From: Macondimonas sp045864775
Lineage (GTDB): Bacteria > Pseudomonadota > Gammaproteobacteria > UBA5335
Direction of reading: 5' to 3'
Length of the DNA stretch: 64,000 bases
Assembly (NCBI GenBank): GCA_045864775.1
Contig: BTVR01000002.1
Span: forward strand, 992,001-1,056,000
Below, one piece after another: positions 45,347 through 55,338 of the stretch (the stretch's first letter is position 1; the number at the start of each line of letters is the position of its first letter). The position numbers were made by a program, and so were the translations under genes. Below the pieces are notes generated by a model. The model did no database searches and was not told where the DNA came from. It was given only the letters and a program-made list of their open reading frames with translations.

Positions 45347-46665
45347 GGCGCATCGGCCCGCGCGGCGGCGGAACGGGCATGGGCCTCCAGCCCCTCGCCG
45401 CGGGCCAGCACGGCCGCGAGCCGCCCCAAGGCCGCGCCGCCCTCAGCGCTGCAGCGGATGATGCTGCTGCGCTTCTGGAAATCGTAGACGCCGAGCGGCG
45501 AAAAGAATCGCGCCGTGCCGGCCGTCGGCAACACGTGATTGGGGCCCGCGCAATAATCGCCGATGGCCTCCGGGGTGTGGCGCCCCAGGAAAATCGCGCC
45601 GGCATGCCGGATCAGCGGCAGCAAGGCGTCTGGATCCTCAACCGACAGCTCGAGGTGCTCCGGCGCCAGACGGTTGGCGATCTCGGCTGCCTCGGCCAGA
45701 TCGCGCGTCGCGATGAGCGCCCCACGCTGGGACAGGGAGCGCGCGATGATGTCCCGGCGCGGCTGGTCGGGCAGCAAGACGGCCATGCGTTCGGCGACCC
45801 GATCGAGAAAGGCGCGGTCCGGACTGACGAGCACCGACTGGGCATCTTCGTCGTGCTCGGCCTGGGAAAAGAGGTCCAGCGCGATCCAGTCCGGATCAGT
45901 CTTCCCGTCGCAAACGATGAGGATTTCGGATGGCCCGGCGATCATGTCGATCCCGACCTGTCCGAAGACCAGGCGCTTGGCGGTGGCGACATAACGGTTT
46001 CCGGGCCCGACGATCTTGTCCACACGCCCGATGCGCTCGGTGCCGTAGGCCAAGGCGCCGATGGCCTGGGCGCCGCCGATCGCGAAAACCTCCTCGACGC
46101 CAAGGATGGCCGCCGCGGCCAGCACCAGATCGTTGCGCTGGCCGCCCGGCGTCGGCACGCACAGCGCGATCTCGGGCACCCCCGCCACCTGCGCCGGTAT
46201 GACGTTCATCAGCACCGAGGAGGGATACGCGGCCTTGCCACCCGGCACATAGACCCCGACGCGATCCAGCGGCCGCACCTCCTGACCCAGCACGTTGCCG
46301 AGCGGGTCGGTGTGGCGCCATGACGCGAGACGCTGGTGTTCGGCATACGCACGCAGCCGATCGACAGCCTCTTCCAGCGCGGCGCGCAGATGGCCGGCAA
46401 GGCGGTCCCGGGCGGCGACGAGGTCGGCGCGATCGATGCGCAAACCATCTGCGGCGGCAGGCGCCCAGCCGTCGAAGCGGCGCGTATAGCCCAGCAGCGC
46501 CGGATCGCCCGACTGACGGACCTGCGCAAGGATGTCCTGCACGGCCTGCACGATCTCGACCTGCTGGGTTTCGGCCTGAACCTGCAAGGCGCCCAAAGCC
46601 TGATCGAAACCGGCCTCGCGCGTGTCGAGCCGGCGCAGACTCAAGGGATGATGCCGATTCGTCAT
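45343..46665 (-). CDS. hisD: Histidinol dehydrogenase
   Basis: This 440-residue zinc enzyme performs the last two oxidations of histidine synthesis, from L-histidinol to L-histidine with NAD. Motifs are VGVYVPGGKAAYPSSVLMN, VDKIVGPGNRYVATAKRLV, GPSEILIVCD and LFSQAEHDEDAQSVLVS (zinc ligands). GPNHVLPTAGTARFFSPLG lies toward the end. It overlaps the hisG stop (ATGA). Confidence 0.98.
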   Translation of the reverse strand: MTNRHHPLSLRRLDTREAGFDQALGALQVQAETQQVEIVQAVQDILAQVRQSGDPALLGYTRRFDGWAPAAADGLRIDRADLVAARDRLAGHLRAALEEAVDRLRAYAEHQRLASWRHTDPLGNVLGQEVRPLDRVGVYVPGGKAAYPSSVLMNVIPAQVAGVPEIALCVPTPGGQRNDLVLAAAAILGVEEVFAIGGAQAIGALAYGTERIGRVDKIVGPGNRYVATAKRLVFGQVGIDMIAGPSEILIVCDGKTDPDWIALDLFSQAEHDEDAQSVLVSPDRAFLDRVAERMAVLLPDQPRRDIIARSLSQRGALIATRDLAEAAEIANRLAPEHLELSVEDPDALLPLIRHAGAIFLGRHTPEAIGDYCAGPNHVLPTAGTARFFSPLGVYDFQKRSSIIRCSAEGGAALGRLAAVLARGEGLEAHARSAAARADAP

Positions 46666-47312
46666 GCCGTTGCTCCTTGCCGTTCAACCACCGCCGCCAG
46701 ATCCGCCACCAGCGCGCGTACCGCGGCATGCTTGGTCTTCCACGAGGCGGGATTGACCACCAGCCGGGCACTGACCTCCATGACGGTCTCCAGCGGCATC
46801 AGGCCGTTGGCGCGTAGCGTATTGCCCGTATCGACGAGATCGACGATCCAGTCGGCCAGTCCGACCAGCGGCGCCAGCTCCATGGAGCCGTACAGCTTGA
46901 TGACGTCGACCTGCTGCCCGCGCGCCGCAAAGAAAGCGCGGGTCGATGTCACGTACTTGGTGGCGACACGGGGCTGCGCGCGCGGGGGATCACACCCTTC
47001 GCGGCCAGCCAGCATGAGGCGGCAGCGCCCGATGCCCAGATCCAAGGGTTCGTACAGAACGGCCTGCTCCTGCTCTGCGAGCACGTCCTTGCCGGTCACG
47101 CCGACGTCGGCGCCCCCGTGCAGCACATAGGTCGGCACGTCGGTCGGTCGCACGATGAGCAAGCGTACCGCCGGATTCGAAGTGCCCAGGATCAGGCGTC
47201 GGCTGAGCTTTGGATCCTCGTCGGGCACGATGCCCACCGCCGCCAGCAGCGGCAGCGTTTCGGTCAGGATGCGGCCCTTGGAGAGGGCGACCGTGAGCGC
47301 CGCTTCAGCCAT
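46662..47312 (-). CDS. hisG: ATP phosphoribosyltransferase catalytic subunit (short form)
   Basis: This 216-residue short-form HisG makes phosphoribosyl-ATP, the first step of histidine synthesis. Motifs: VALSKGRILTETLPLL, GGADVGVTGKDVL, EPLDLGIGRCRL and LVDTGNTLRANGL. Short-form HisG lacks the C-terminal regulatory domain and requires HisZ, a histidyl-tRNA-synthetase-like subunit; no hisZ is in the window. It follows murA by 30 bp. Confidence 0.97.
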   Translation of the reverse strand: MAEAALTVALSKGRILTETLPLLAAVGIVPDEDPKLSRRLILGTSNPAVRLLIVRPTDVPTYVLHGGADVGVTGKDVLAEQEQAVLYEPLDLGIGRCRLMLAGREGCDPPRAQPRVATKYVTSTRAFFAARGQQVDVIKLYGSMELAPLVGLADWIVDLVDTGNTLRANGLMPLETVMEVSARLVVNPASWKTKHAAVRALVADLAAVVERQGATA

Positions 47313-47342
47313 CGACGGCTGCCCCGTTCGCCATGTCCGTGC

Positions 47343-48602
47343 TCACGACGGAATCCGGCGGATGCAGGCCCCGAGCTGACCCAGCTTCTCCTCGATGCAC
47401 TCGTAGCCGCGGTCGATGTGATAGATGCGATCCACCTCGGTTTCACCCTCGGCGACCAGCGCGCCGAGCACCAGCCCGGCCGAGGCGCGCAGATCCGTGG
47501 CCATGACCGGCGCGCCGGTCAGGCGCTCGACGCCGCGTACGACGGCCACATTGCCCTGCACGCGGATGTCCGCCCCCATGCGCTCCAGCTCCTGCACGTG
47601 CATGTAGCGGTTCTCGAACACGGTCTCGATCATGGTGGATGCGCCTTGCGCGACCGCGTTGAGCGCCATGAACTGGGCCTGCATGTCGGTCGGAAAAGCA
47701 GGATAGGGGGCCGTGCGGATGTCCACCGCGCGCGGACGCCGGCCGTGCATGTCGAGCGTGATGGACTGCTCGCCGTACCTGAGTTCGGCGCCCGCCTCCT
47801 CGAGCTTGGCAAGGACCGCGTCCAGCGTGCCGTGACGGACATTCTTCAAGGTCACGCGTCCGCCCGTGATCGCGCCGGCAATCAGATAGGTGCCCGTCTC
47901 GATGCGATCGGGCATGACCTCGTACTCGGCCCCCTGTAACCGTCGAACGCCCTCGATGACCAGCGTGTCGGTTCCCGCGCCCTGCACGCGGGCGCCCATG
48001 GCATTGAGAAAGCAGGCCAGATCCACCACCTCGGGCTCGCGGGCGGCATTTTCGATGATCGTCGTCCCGTCCGCCAAGGTCGCCGCCATCATGAGATTCT
48101 CGGTCCCGGTGACCGTCACGGTGTCCAGCACGATGCGAGCGCCCCGGAGCCGGCCGGCGCGCGCGCGGATGTAGCCGTTTTCCACGCGGATATCGGCGCC
48201 CATGGCCGCCAGGCCATCGATGTGCAGATTCACGGGACGCGAACCGATGGCACATCCGCCCGGAAGGGACACCTCGGCTTGCCCGAAGCGGGCCAACAGC
48301 GGACCCAGCACCAGGATGGAGGCGCGCATGGTCTTCACCAGCTCATAGGGCGCATGGACGTTGTCGACCCCACGGGCATCGACCTCGACCCCCATGCCGT
48401 CGGCCAAGGTCACCCGGACGCCCATGCCGGACAGCAGCGCAATGCTGGTCGTCACGTCGTGCAGGTGCGGGACGTTGCGCACGAGGCTGTCCCCATCGGC
48501 CAGCAGACAGGCGGCCAGAATGGGCAGGGTGGCATTCTTCGCGCCGGAGATGCGGGTTTCCCCTTCCAGTGCCCGGGCGCCGACGATCACGAGCTTATCC
48601 AT
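47343..48602 (-). CDS. murA: UDP-N-acetylglucosamine 1-carboxyvinyltransferase
   Basis: This 419-residue enzyme catalyses the first committed step of peptidoglycan synthesis, adding enolpyruvate to UDP-GlcNAc. The reactive cysteine is present in the LPGGCAIGSRPV loop, so the enzyme should be fosfomycin-sensitive in principle. ISGAKNATLPILAACLL at the N-terminus and PYPAFPTDMQAQFMAL are typical. It lies 9 bp after the bolA-family gene and is followed by hisG. Confidence 0.98.
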   Translation of the reverse strand: MDKLVIVGARALEGETRISGAKNATLPILAACLLADGDSLVRNVPHLHDVTTSIALLSGMGVRVTLADGMGVEVDARGVDNVHAPYELVKTMRASILVLGPLLARFGQAEVSLPGGCAIGSRPVNLHIDGLAAMGADIRVENGYIRARAGRLRGARIVLDTVTVTGTENLMMAATLADGTTIIENAAREPEVVDLACFLNAMGARVQGAGTDTLVIEGVRRLQGAEYEVMPDRIETGTYLIAGAITGGRVTLKNVRHGTLDAVLAKLEEAGAELRYGEQSITLDMHGRRPRAVDIRTAPYPAFPTDMQAQFMALNAVAQGASTMIETVFENRYMHVQELERMGADIRVQGNVAVVRGVERLTGAPVMATDLRASAGLVLGALVAEGETEVDRIYHIDRGYECIEEKLGQLGACIRRIPS

Positions 48603-48611
48603 GCCGGTCTC

Positions 48612-48863
48612 TCAGTTCACCGGGCCGCGTGTCGCCCACTCCGCAGGCGTCAGGGTTTCCAGCGCCAAGGCGTGGATCGCCCCGCCGATCAAGCCGTCCA
48701 GCGCCGCATACACCTGCTGATGGCGCTGCAAGGGACGCACACCTTCAAAAGCGGCCGAAACCACCAAGGCCGAAAAATGCACGCCGTCGTCACCCGCGAC
48801 GCGGACCGGGTCGGCCTCGGGCATGCGTTCGGCGATCAAGGCAGCAATCTGCTCGGCGGTCAT
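48612..48863 (-). CDS. ibaG: BolA/IbaG-family protein
   Basis: This 83-residue protein has the BolA fold. It has the pattern GDGVHFSALVVSAAFEGVRPLQRHQQVYAAL in pieces: a VHF strand, F-G and R-x-x-x-H-x-x-VY. IbaG (YrbA) sits next to murA in E. coli as well and binds iron-sulfur clusters with monothiol glutaredoxins. The ATG at 48863 is chosen because it gives the canonical length. A weak -10 TATGAT lies at 48917-48922 on minus. Confidence 0.93.
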   Translation of the reverse strand: MTAEQIAALIAERMPEADPVRVAGDDGVHFSALVVSAAFEGVRPLQRHQQVYAALDGLIGGAIHALALETLTPAEWATRGPVN

Positions 48864-48974
48864 GGCGATCGTCCCTCACGTCGAACCGGTCACGAATGGG
48901 ATCGACTTTGCAGCGCATCATAACGAAAAACCGCCCGCGGAGGGTCAGCCACGTCGGGGGAGGCCGCCACGGCA

Positions 48975-49003
48975 TTGCCCTGACTCCATTCGGTCCTTAC
49001 AAT
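48975..49003 (+). promoter_or_regulatory. rpmE promoter
   Basis: TTGCCC (48975-48980) and TACAAT (48998-49003) are separated by 17 bp. This gives 4 of 6 and 5 of 6 matches to the sigma70 consensus at ideal spacing. Transcription would start near 49010, leaving a leader of about 45 nt before rpmE. Confidence 0.65.
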
Positions 49004-49054
49004 GACCCGTTTACGAGATGGGCCTTCGCCCCAGAGTACCGAGGTCACGCCGCC

Positions 49055-49258
49055 ATGCGCCCCGAAATCCATCCTTCCTATAAGCCGGTTGCCATCACCT
49101 GCAGCTGCGGAAACCGCTTCGAGACCCGCTCGACCCTGGGATCGGATCTGCAGATCGAAGTCTGCTCGAATTGCCATCCGTTCTATACGGGCAAGCAGAA
49201 AATCGTCGATACCGGCGGCCGTGTGGACAAGTTCCGCCGACGCTACGGCGCCAAATAA
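49055..49258 (+). CDS. rpmE: 50S ribosomal protein L31 (zinc-binding form)
   Basis: This 67-residue L31 is of the C+ type: four cysteines (C16, C18, C37, C40, in CSCG and CSNC) form a zinc ribbon. Zinc-containing L31 can be replaced by a zinc-free paralogue under zinc limitation in many bacteria; no paralogue is in this window. The ATG at 49055 has GAGG 10 bp upstream; longer in-frame extensions run far beyond L31 length. Confidence 0.97.
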   Translation: MRPEIHPSYKPVAITCSCGNRFETRSTLGSDLQIEVCSNCHPFYTGKQKIVDTGGRVDKFRRRYGAK

Positions 49259-49271
49259 GCGCATCGGCGCC

Positions 49272-49285
49272 CGTCGCATGCGACG
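49272..49285. repeat. Perfect 14-bp palindrome between rpmE and maeB
   Basis: CGTCGCATGCGACG is fully self-complementary and lies 13 bp after the rpmE stop and 72 bp before the malic enzyme gene. It has no loop and no T run, so it is better seen as a possible protein-binding dyad than as a terminator. No regulator is identified. Confidence 0.4.
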
Positions 49286-49357
49286 CGGACAGACCGGGCG
49301 GGCATCTGCGATGCCTGCCACAACACATTTGTTACGACCCAACCGGCAGTCCGCTTC

Positions 49358-50635
49358 ATGATGACGGAAGACGAGTTGACTCACGCGGCCTTGGAGTACC
49401 ACGCGAAGCCCAAGCCGGGCAAGCTGGCCATCGCCATCACCAAGCCGTTCACGACCTATGGCGAGTTGGCCTTGGCGTACAGCCCGGGCGTGGCCGCCCC
49501 CGTGCGCGCGATCGCCGCCAATCCGGACGACGCCTTCCGCTATACCTCCAAGGGCAACCTCGTCGCCGTGATCACCGACGGTACCGCCGTACTGGGGCTC
49601 GGCAATACCGGTGCCCTCGCCGGCAAGCCGGTGATGGAAGGCAAGGCCGTGCTGTTCAAGAAGTTCGCCGATGTCGATGTGTTCGACATCGAAGTCGACG
49701 CGGAAAACCCGCAGGCCTTCATCGACACCGTCGTGCGCATCGCGCCGACCTTCGGCGGCATCAATCTCGAAGATATCGCGGCGCCGCATTGCTTCGAGAT
49801 CGAGCGTGCGCTGGTCGAACGCCTGGACATCCCCGTGTTCCACGACGATCAGCACGGCACCGCGATCATCGTCGCTGCGGGCCTGCTCAACGCGCTGGAA
49901 CTGCAGGGCAAGCGTGTCGATCAGGCGCGCATCGTCTGCCTGGGCGCCGGCGCGGCCGGGATTGCTTCCATGAACCTGTTACTGGCCCTGGGTGCCCGTC
50001 GCGACAACATGATGCTGGTCGATCGGCGGGGCGTCATCCATCGGGGCCGCGACGGCCTTGATCCGACGAAGGCCGCCTTCGCACTCGATACGGATCGGCA
50101 GACGCTGGCCGACGCGATGGTGGATGCGGACGTCTTCATCGGCGTGTCCGGCCCCAATCTCGTGACCGCCGAGATGCTCAAGACCATGGCGCCCCGTCCG
50201 GTCGTGTTCGCGCTTTCGAACCCGGATCCGGAGATCCGCCCCGAACTGGCGCTGCGCACGCGCGACGATCTCATCATGGCAACGGGCCGCAGCGACTACC
50301 CCAATCAGGTCAACAACGTGCTGGGCTTCCCCTACCTGTTCCGGGGCGCACTCGACGTCCGCGCCAAGCGCATCAATCGGGAAATGCACATCGCCGCCGT
50401 GCAGGCCCTGCGAGCCCTGGCTCACGAGCCGGTGCCCAGCGAAGTATTGCGTGCCTACGGCAAGGCCGATCTCGCCTTCGGGCCCGGCTACATCATCCCG
50501 ACGCCGCTCGATCCGCGACTCATCGATTACGTGCCGCCCGCCGTGGCCAAAGCCGCCGTCGACTCGGGCGTCGCCCGGTCCGGCTACCCGTCCCATTATC
50601 CCCAACCGCCGGTGGACCTCCATCCAGCCGCCTGA
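49358..50635 (+). CDS. maeB: Malic enzyme, short form
   Basis: This 425-residue oxidative decarboxylase turns malate into pyruvate and CO2 with NAD(P). Motifs: YSPGVAAPVRAI, TDGTAVLGLGNTG, EDIAAPHCFEIE (metal site), VFHDDQHGTAII and the dinucleotide loop LGAGAAGIA. FALSNPDPEI follows. It lacks the phosphotransacetylase-like domain present in the about 760-residue MaeB of E. coli. Cofactor preference is not decided. Two ATGs stand in tandem (49358 and 49361). It is followed by gltA after 20 bp, so the two probably form one operon at the malate/acetyl-CoA junction. Confidence 0.94.
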   Translation: MMTEDELTHAALEYHAKPKPGKLAIAITKPFTTYGELALAYSPGVAAPVRAIAANPDDAFRYTSKGNLVAVITDGTAVLGLGNTGALAGKPVMEGKAVLFKKFADVDVFDIEVDAENPQAFIDTVVRIAPTFGGINLEDIAAPHCFEIERALVERLDIPVFHDDQHGTAIIVAAGLLNALELQGKRVDQARIVCLGAGAAGIASMNLLLALGARRDNMMLVDRRGVIHRGRDGLDPTKAAFALDTDRQTLADAMVDADVFIGVSGPNLVTAEMLKTMAPRPVVFALSNPDPEIRPELALRTRDDLIMATGRSDYPNQVNNVLGFPYLFRGALDVRAKRINREMHIAAVQALRALAHEPVPSEVLRAYGKADLAFGPGYIIPTPLDPRLIDYVPPAVAKAAVDSGVARSGYPSHYPQPPVDLHPAA

Positions 50636-50655
50636 ATCCCCCAGGAGTCCTGTCG

Positions 50656-51954
<1,299 letters not shown>

Positions 51955-51972
51955 GCGCCCTTGGCGTGGAAA

Positions 51973-51996
51973 AGGCGGCCTCGGCCGCCTTTTTTT
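51973..51996 (+). terminator. Bidirectional Rho-independent terminator after gltA
   Basis: An 8-bp GC-rich stem (51973-51980 with 51983-51990) is followed by seven T residues on plus. The A run upstream of the stem gives about five T residues on the minus strand, so the same hairpin can also end the convergent gene at 52004. Confidence 0.9.
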
Positions 51997-52003
51997 ACGT
52001 GGT

Positions 52004-52627
52004 TTACACCGCGGCGGCTGAGGACAGCAGGTGTTGCACATGCGCCAGGCTGGCGCGCTCCATGGGGCGACCTGTGGTGGGACTGACGGGGGCCTGCCGG
52101 ATGAAATCCACGTCGAAGACCACGGCGGCGATGGGCACCCCATCGACCAGGAAACGCAACATCGGGAATGGTCGCTGTTCCCTGATGCCCATCCGGAGCC
52201 GGCGCTCTTCCAGGTGATGCGGAATGCCGGCGTCCGTCAGATGCAGCACGACCTGCTCGAGGGATTCGGCAAACAGGTGCAGCGCGATTTCCGAGTGATC
52301 GTCAGCCAGACCGCTCAGCACGGGTCCGACCAGCCGCGGATGGAAAGAACGGAAAAAATGCATCGCCTCGCAGGCAATTTCACGCATCCGGCGCAACTGC
52401 GTGGGTTGTGTATCGGCCAGAAACAGTCGCTGGTAGGCCGCCAGGGCCACCTCGATTTCCGCGTTGCGCGGGAGATTAGGGCTGTTGCGCGCGACCCCGA
52501 GACGATCCGCGGCCTTCTGCTTGGCCAGGAAGTAGTCTTTCACCCCCTCCTCGGCCATGATGCGAGCCGCCGCCTGCACGATGCGTTCACGCTGTTGCCA
52601 CGATTTCATGCCGGTTCCGCGTCCCAT
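52004..52627 (-). CDS. Uncharacterised protein with TetR-like N-terminus
   Basis: I do not recognise a named family for this 207-residue protein. Residues about 8-45 (QQRERIVQAAARIMAEEGV onward) resemble the first helices of TetR-type DNA-binding domains, but the recognition helix is not canonical. The C-terminal region is mixed alpha/beta, with a hydrophobic strand pair around MLRFLVDGVPIAAVVFDVDF. No membrane segment or signal is present. AGGAG lies 7 bp before the ATG, supporting the start. It lies 57 bp downstream of mrcA on the same strand and shares the terminator with gltA. It could be a divergent regulator or an enzyme-like protein. Confidence 0.7.
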   Translation of the reverse strand: MGRGTGMKSWQQRERIVQAAARIMAEEGVKDYFLAKQKAADRLGVARNSPNLPRNAEIEVALAAYQRLFLADTQPTQLRRMREIACEAMHFFRSFHPRLVGPVLSGLADDHSEIALHLFAESLEQVVLHLTDAGIPHHLEERRLRMGIREQRPFPMLRFLVDGVPIAAVVFDVDFIRQAPVSPTTGRPMERASLAHVQHLLSSAAAV

Positions 52628-52684
52628 GAATGGTCTCCTGTGGCATGAGCAAAAGGTCAGATCGACGTCGATTGACCGGGGCGG

Positions 52685-55138
52685 TCAAAACAGATCGCGC
52701 AATTCCTCCTGTCGAACGGCCGCCTCGCCTGGAACGGCGTTGACGGATTCCTCGTCCGTTGCCGCGGGCGGCGGCATGTCCGAACGGAAATACTCGTAAC
52801 GTCCCGCTGCATCCTCGGGAGTGGTCAGCCGGCCCGTTTCTGACGAAATCCACAGGGCGCTCACGCCGGGCGGCGGCTGAATCTGGCGGACCGGCACGTT
52901 CTTGAGCGCCTGCTCCATATAGTCGGCCCATATCGGCGTCGCGGTCACGCCGCCCGACTCACCGGATCCGAGCGAGCGCATCTGGTCGAATCCGACCCAG
53001 GTGACCGTGACCAGATCCGGCGTATAACCGGCGAACCAGGCATCCATCAATCCATTCGTGGTTCCAGTTTTTCCCGCGAGATCCGGACGGTTGATCTGGG
53101 CGGCGCGCCGCCCGGTGCCCCGAAGAATGACGTCCTGCATCAGACTCGTCATGAGATAACTGGTGCGCATGTCCATGACGCGCGGCGCCGGGCGGACGGG
53201 TTCGGGAACGAAATCCGGTCCTCCCATGGGCTGCGGCGGATGGTCCGCCAGCCAGGAAGGCCCCGGCGCTTGCGGCGCTCGAGCGGCGGCGCCGCATTCG
53301 TCGCAGGCGAGTTCCGGCGTTCGGGCGTAGAGCAGCTTGCCGTCATGGTCCTCGACCCGCGCAATCAGATAGGGGGTCAACAGATAGCCGCCGCTGGCAA
53401 AGACCGCGTAACCCCGCGCCAGTTCCAAGGGCGTCAACTCGGCGGTCCCCAGCGAGAGCGACAGATCGGCGGGAACATGCTGCATGGGGAAACCGAAGCG
53501 CTCCACGTAACGCACGCCCCGCCGCACACCCAGTTGCTCGAGCAGGCGCACCGAGACGAGATTGCGCGAATGCACCAAGCCCTCACGCAGGCTCGTCGGC
53601 CCATAGAAACGACCCGAGTAATTTTCGGGCCGCCAGATTTCGCCGTCGGCTCCCTGTGCATACTCGATGGGCGCGTCGTTGATGATGGACGCGGGGGTGA
53701 ACCCATTATCGAAAGCAGCCGCGTAGAGAAACGGCTTGAAGCTCGAGCCGGCCTGGCGGCGCGCCTGGGTGGCGCGGTTGAACGCGCTTTTGACGTAATC
53801 GAACCCGCCCACCAACGCCAGAATGCGCCCATCGCGCGGGCTGATGCTGACCAAGGCCCCCTGCACGTCCGGCACTTGCGACAACACCCACCGATCGGCG
53901 ACCTTCCGAACCCGGATCACATCACCCTGGCTCAACACCTGCGCCGCCTGGGACGGCAGTGGCCCGAGGCGGTCGGGGCCCAGCCGCGGCCTCGCCCAGC
54001 GCATCGCGTTCCAGTCGAGGTTGGCCTCGCCCTCACCCGCAATCTGGATGCGCGCGCCGCGCGACTCGACCGCAAGCACCACCGCAGCCCGCAGGCCCCC
54101 GATCTCCGGGATTTCGCTCAGGCGCCGGGTGCGTACCTGGACCGGCTCGTCGACCGCCCAACGTGCCTCGGCGCCGCGATAACCGTGACGTCGATCGTAG
54201 TCCTCGAGTCCGTCCTGCAGCGCACGCTCCGCTTTGGACTGAAGACCACTGTCCAGCGTCGTGCGCACCGTCAAGCCCGAGCGGTAGATGTCGCTGCCCA
54301 GACGCGACTGCAGCTCCTGGCGCACCATCTCGGCGACATACATCGCCTGCAGTTCCAGCACCGTGTTGTGCGGCATGGCCGTATTGGGCGCTGCCAAGGC
54401 CGCCTGCAACTGAGCCGCGTCGATCATGCCGAGCTGCGCCATCCGCCGCAGGACATAGTCGCGCCGCGCCAGGGCCGCAGGCGGATTGGCAATCGGATTG
54501 ATCCGCGACGGGGCCTTCGGCAAGCCAGCGAGCGTCGCCCACTCCGCCAGGGACAGTTCCCATACGCTCTTGCCGTAATAGATCCGGGAAGCCGCCTCCA
54601 CCCCGTAGGCGCGCTGACCGAGGAAGATCTTGTTCAGATACAGCGCCAGGATGTCTTCCTTGGCCAGCTCCCGCTCGATGCGAAACGCCAGCAGGATTTC
54701 CCGCAGCTTGCGCTGGTAGGTCTTCTCGGGAGTCAGAAAAAAGTTGCGCGCCACCTGCATGGTGATCGTGCTGCCGCCCTGCTCGCGTTCGCCGGTGAGC
54801 AGCAGCCGACCGACGGCCCGCAACAGACCCTGATAGTCCACGCCGGGATGCTCGAAGAAGCGATCGTCCTCGGCCGCAAGCACCGCCTTGATGAGGAGAG
54901 GGGGAAACTGATCGAAGCGGATGGGTTCGCGCCGCTGATCGCCGTACTCCCCCATCAGCTTGCCGTCCTGCGAGTAGACGCGCAGCGGAATCTCGAACTG
55001 GAAGTGACGCAGCGTATCCACGGGCGGGAGCTGCGGAGCGATCTGCAGATAGGCCACGAAGGCCGCCGCCGCACCGAGCATCACGACCGTCAGCATCGTC
55101 CCCGCGATCCAGCCGAAGATCTTGATCCGTAAAGGCAT
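52685..55138 (-). CDS. mrcA: Penicillin-binding protein 1A (bifunctional)
   Basis: This 817-residue class A PBP has one N-terminal transmembrane segment (about 8-30). A GT51 glycosyltransferase domain follows, with its catalytic Glu in AAEDDRFFEHPGVD, GGSTITMQVARN and RKLREILLAFRIE. An OB-like insert and the transpeptidase come after: GSSFKPF (S-x-x-K), VHSRNLVS (S-x-N) and AGKTGTTN (KTG). It builds and crosslinks side-wall peptidoglycan and is expected to be activated by LpoA. The start at 55138 gives MPLRIKIFG; a GTG at 55147 is also possible. It diverges from pilM. Confidence 0.97.
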   Translation of the reverse strand: MPLRIKIFGWIAGTMLTVVMLGAAAAFVAYLQIAPQLPPVDTLRHFQFEIPLRVYSQDGKLMGEYGDQRREPIRFDQFPPLLIKAVLAAEDDRFFEHPGVDYQGLLRAVGRLLLTGEREQGGSTITMQVARNFFLTPEKTYQRKLREILLAFRIERELAKEDILALYLNKIFLGQRAYGVEAASRIYYGKSVWELSLAEWATLAGLPKAPSRINPIANPPAALARRDYVLRRMAQLGMIDAAQLQAALAAPNTAMPHNTVLELQAMYVAEMVRQELQSRLGSDIYRSGLTVRTTLDSGLQSKAERALQDGLEDYDRRHGYRGAEARWAVDEPVQVRTRRLSEIPEIGGLRAAVVLAVESRGARIQIAGEGEANLDWNAMRWARPRLGPDRLGPLPSQAAQVLSQGDVIRVRKVADRWVLSQVPDVQGALVSISPRDGRILALVGGFDYVKSAFNRATQARRQAGSSFKPFLYAAAFDNGFTPASIINDAPIEYAQGADGEIWRPENYSGRFYGPTSLREGLVHSRNLVSVRLLEQLGVRRGVRYVERFGFPMQHVPADLSLSLGTAELTPLELARGYAVFASGGYLLTPYLIARVEDHDGKLLYARTPELACDECGAAARAPQAPGPSWLADHPPQPMGGPDFVPEPVRPAPRVMDMRTSYLMTSLMQDVILRGTGRRAAQINRPDLAGKTGTTNGLMDAWFAGYTPDLVTVTWVGFDQMRSLGSGESGGVTATPIWADYMEQALKNVPVRQIQPPPGVSALWISSETGRLTTPEDAAGRYEYFRSDMPPPAATDEESVNAVPGEAAVRQEELRDLF

Positions 55139-55182
55139 GATGCACACAGCCGATAAAACCAGCGGGAAGGTTGCTGCCCCGC

Positions 55183-55213
55183 ATTATACGCAGGCCGCTG
55201 AATGACCCGCCAA
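55183..55213 (-). promoter_or_regulatory. Candidate mrcA promoter
   Basis: A perfect TATAAT (55183-55188, minus strand) lies 44 bp upstream of mrcA. The best -35 is TTGGCG (55208-55213), which is 19 bp away and thus longer than ideal. The -10 is strong; the -35 is uncertain. No clear promoter for pilM is visible in the same 200-bp divergent region. Confidence 0.48.
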
Positions 55214-55338
55214 GGCCGACAGATCAAGTCCACCGCGCAGTGGCCGATCTGAAACACCGGGACACCTGCGGTTGCGCAGGACCACCGGGTTGGCCGAGAC
55301 ACCCTCAGACACAGCGCTCGTGGCGCCGGGGAAAGCAC

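Noticed and set aside
53240..55132. Long open frame antisense to mrcA
   Set aside because: mrcA has all class A PBP motifs; the antisense product has none.
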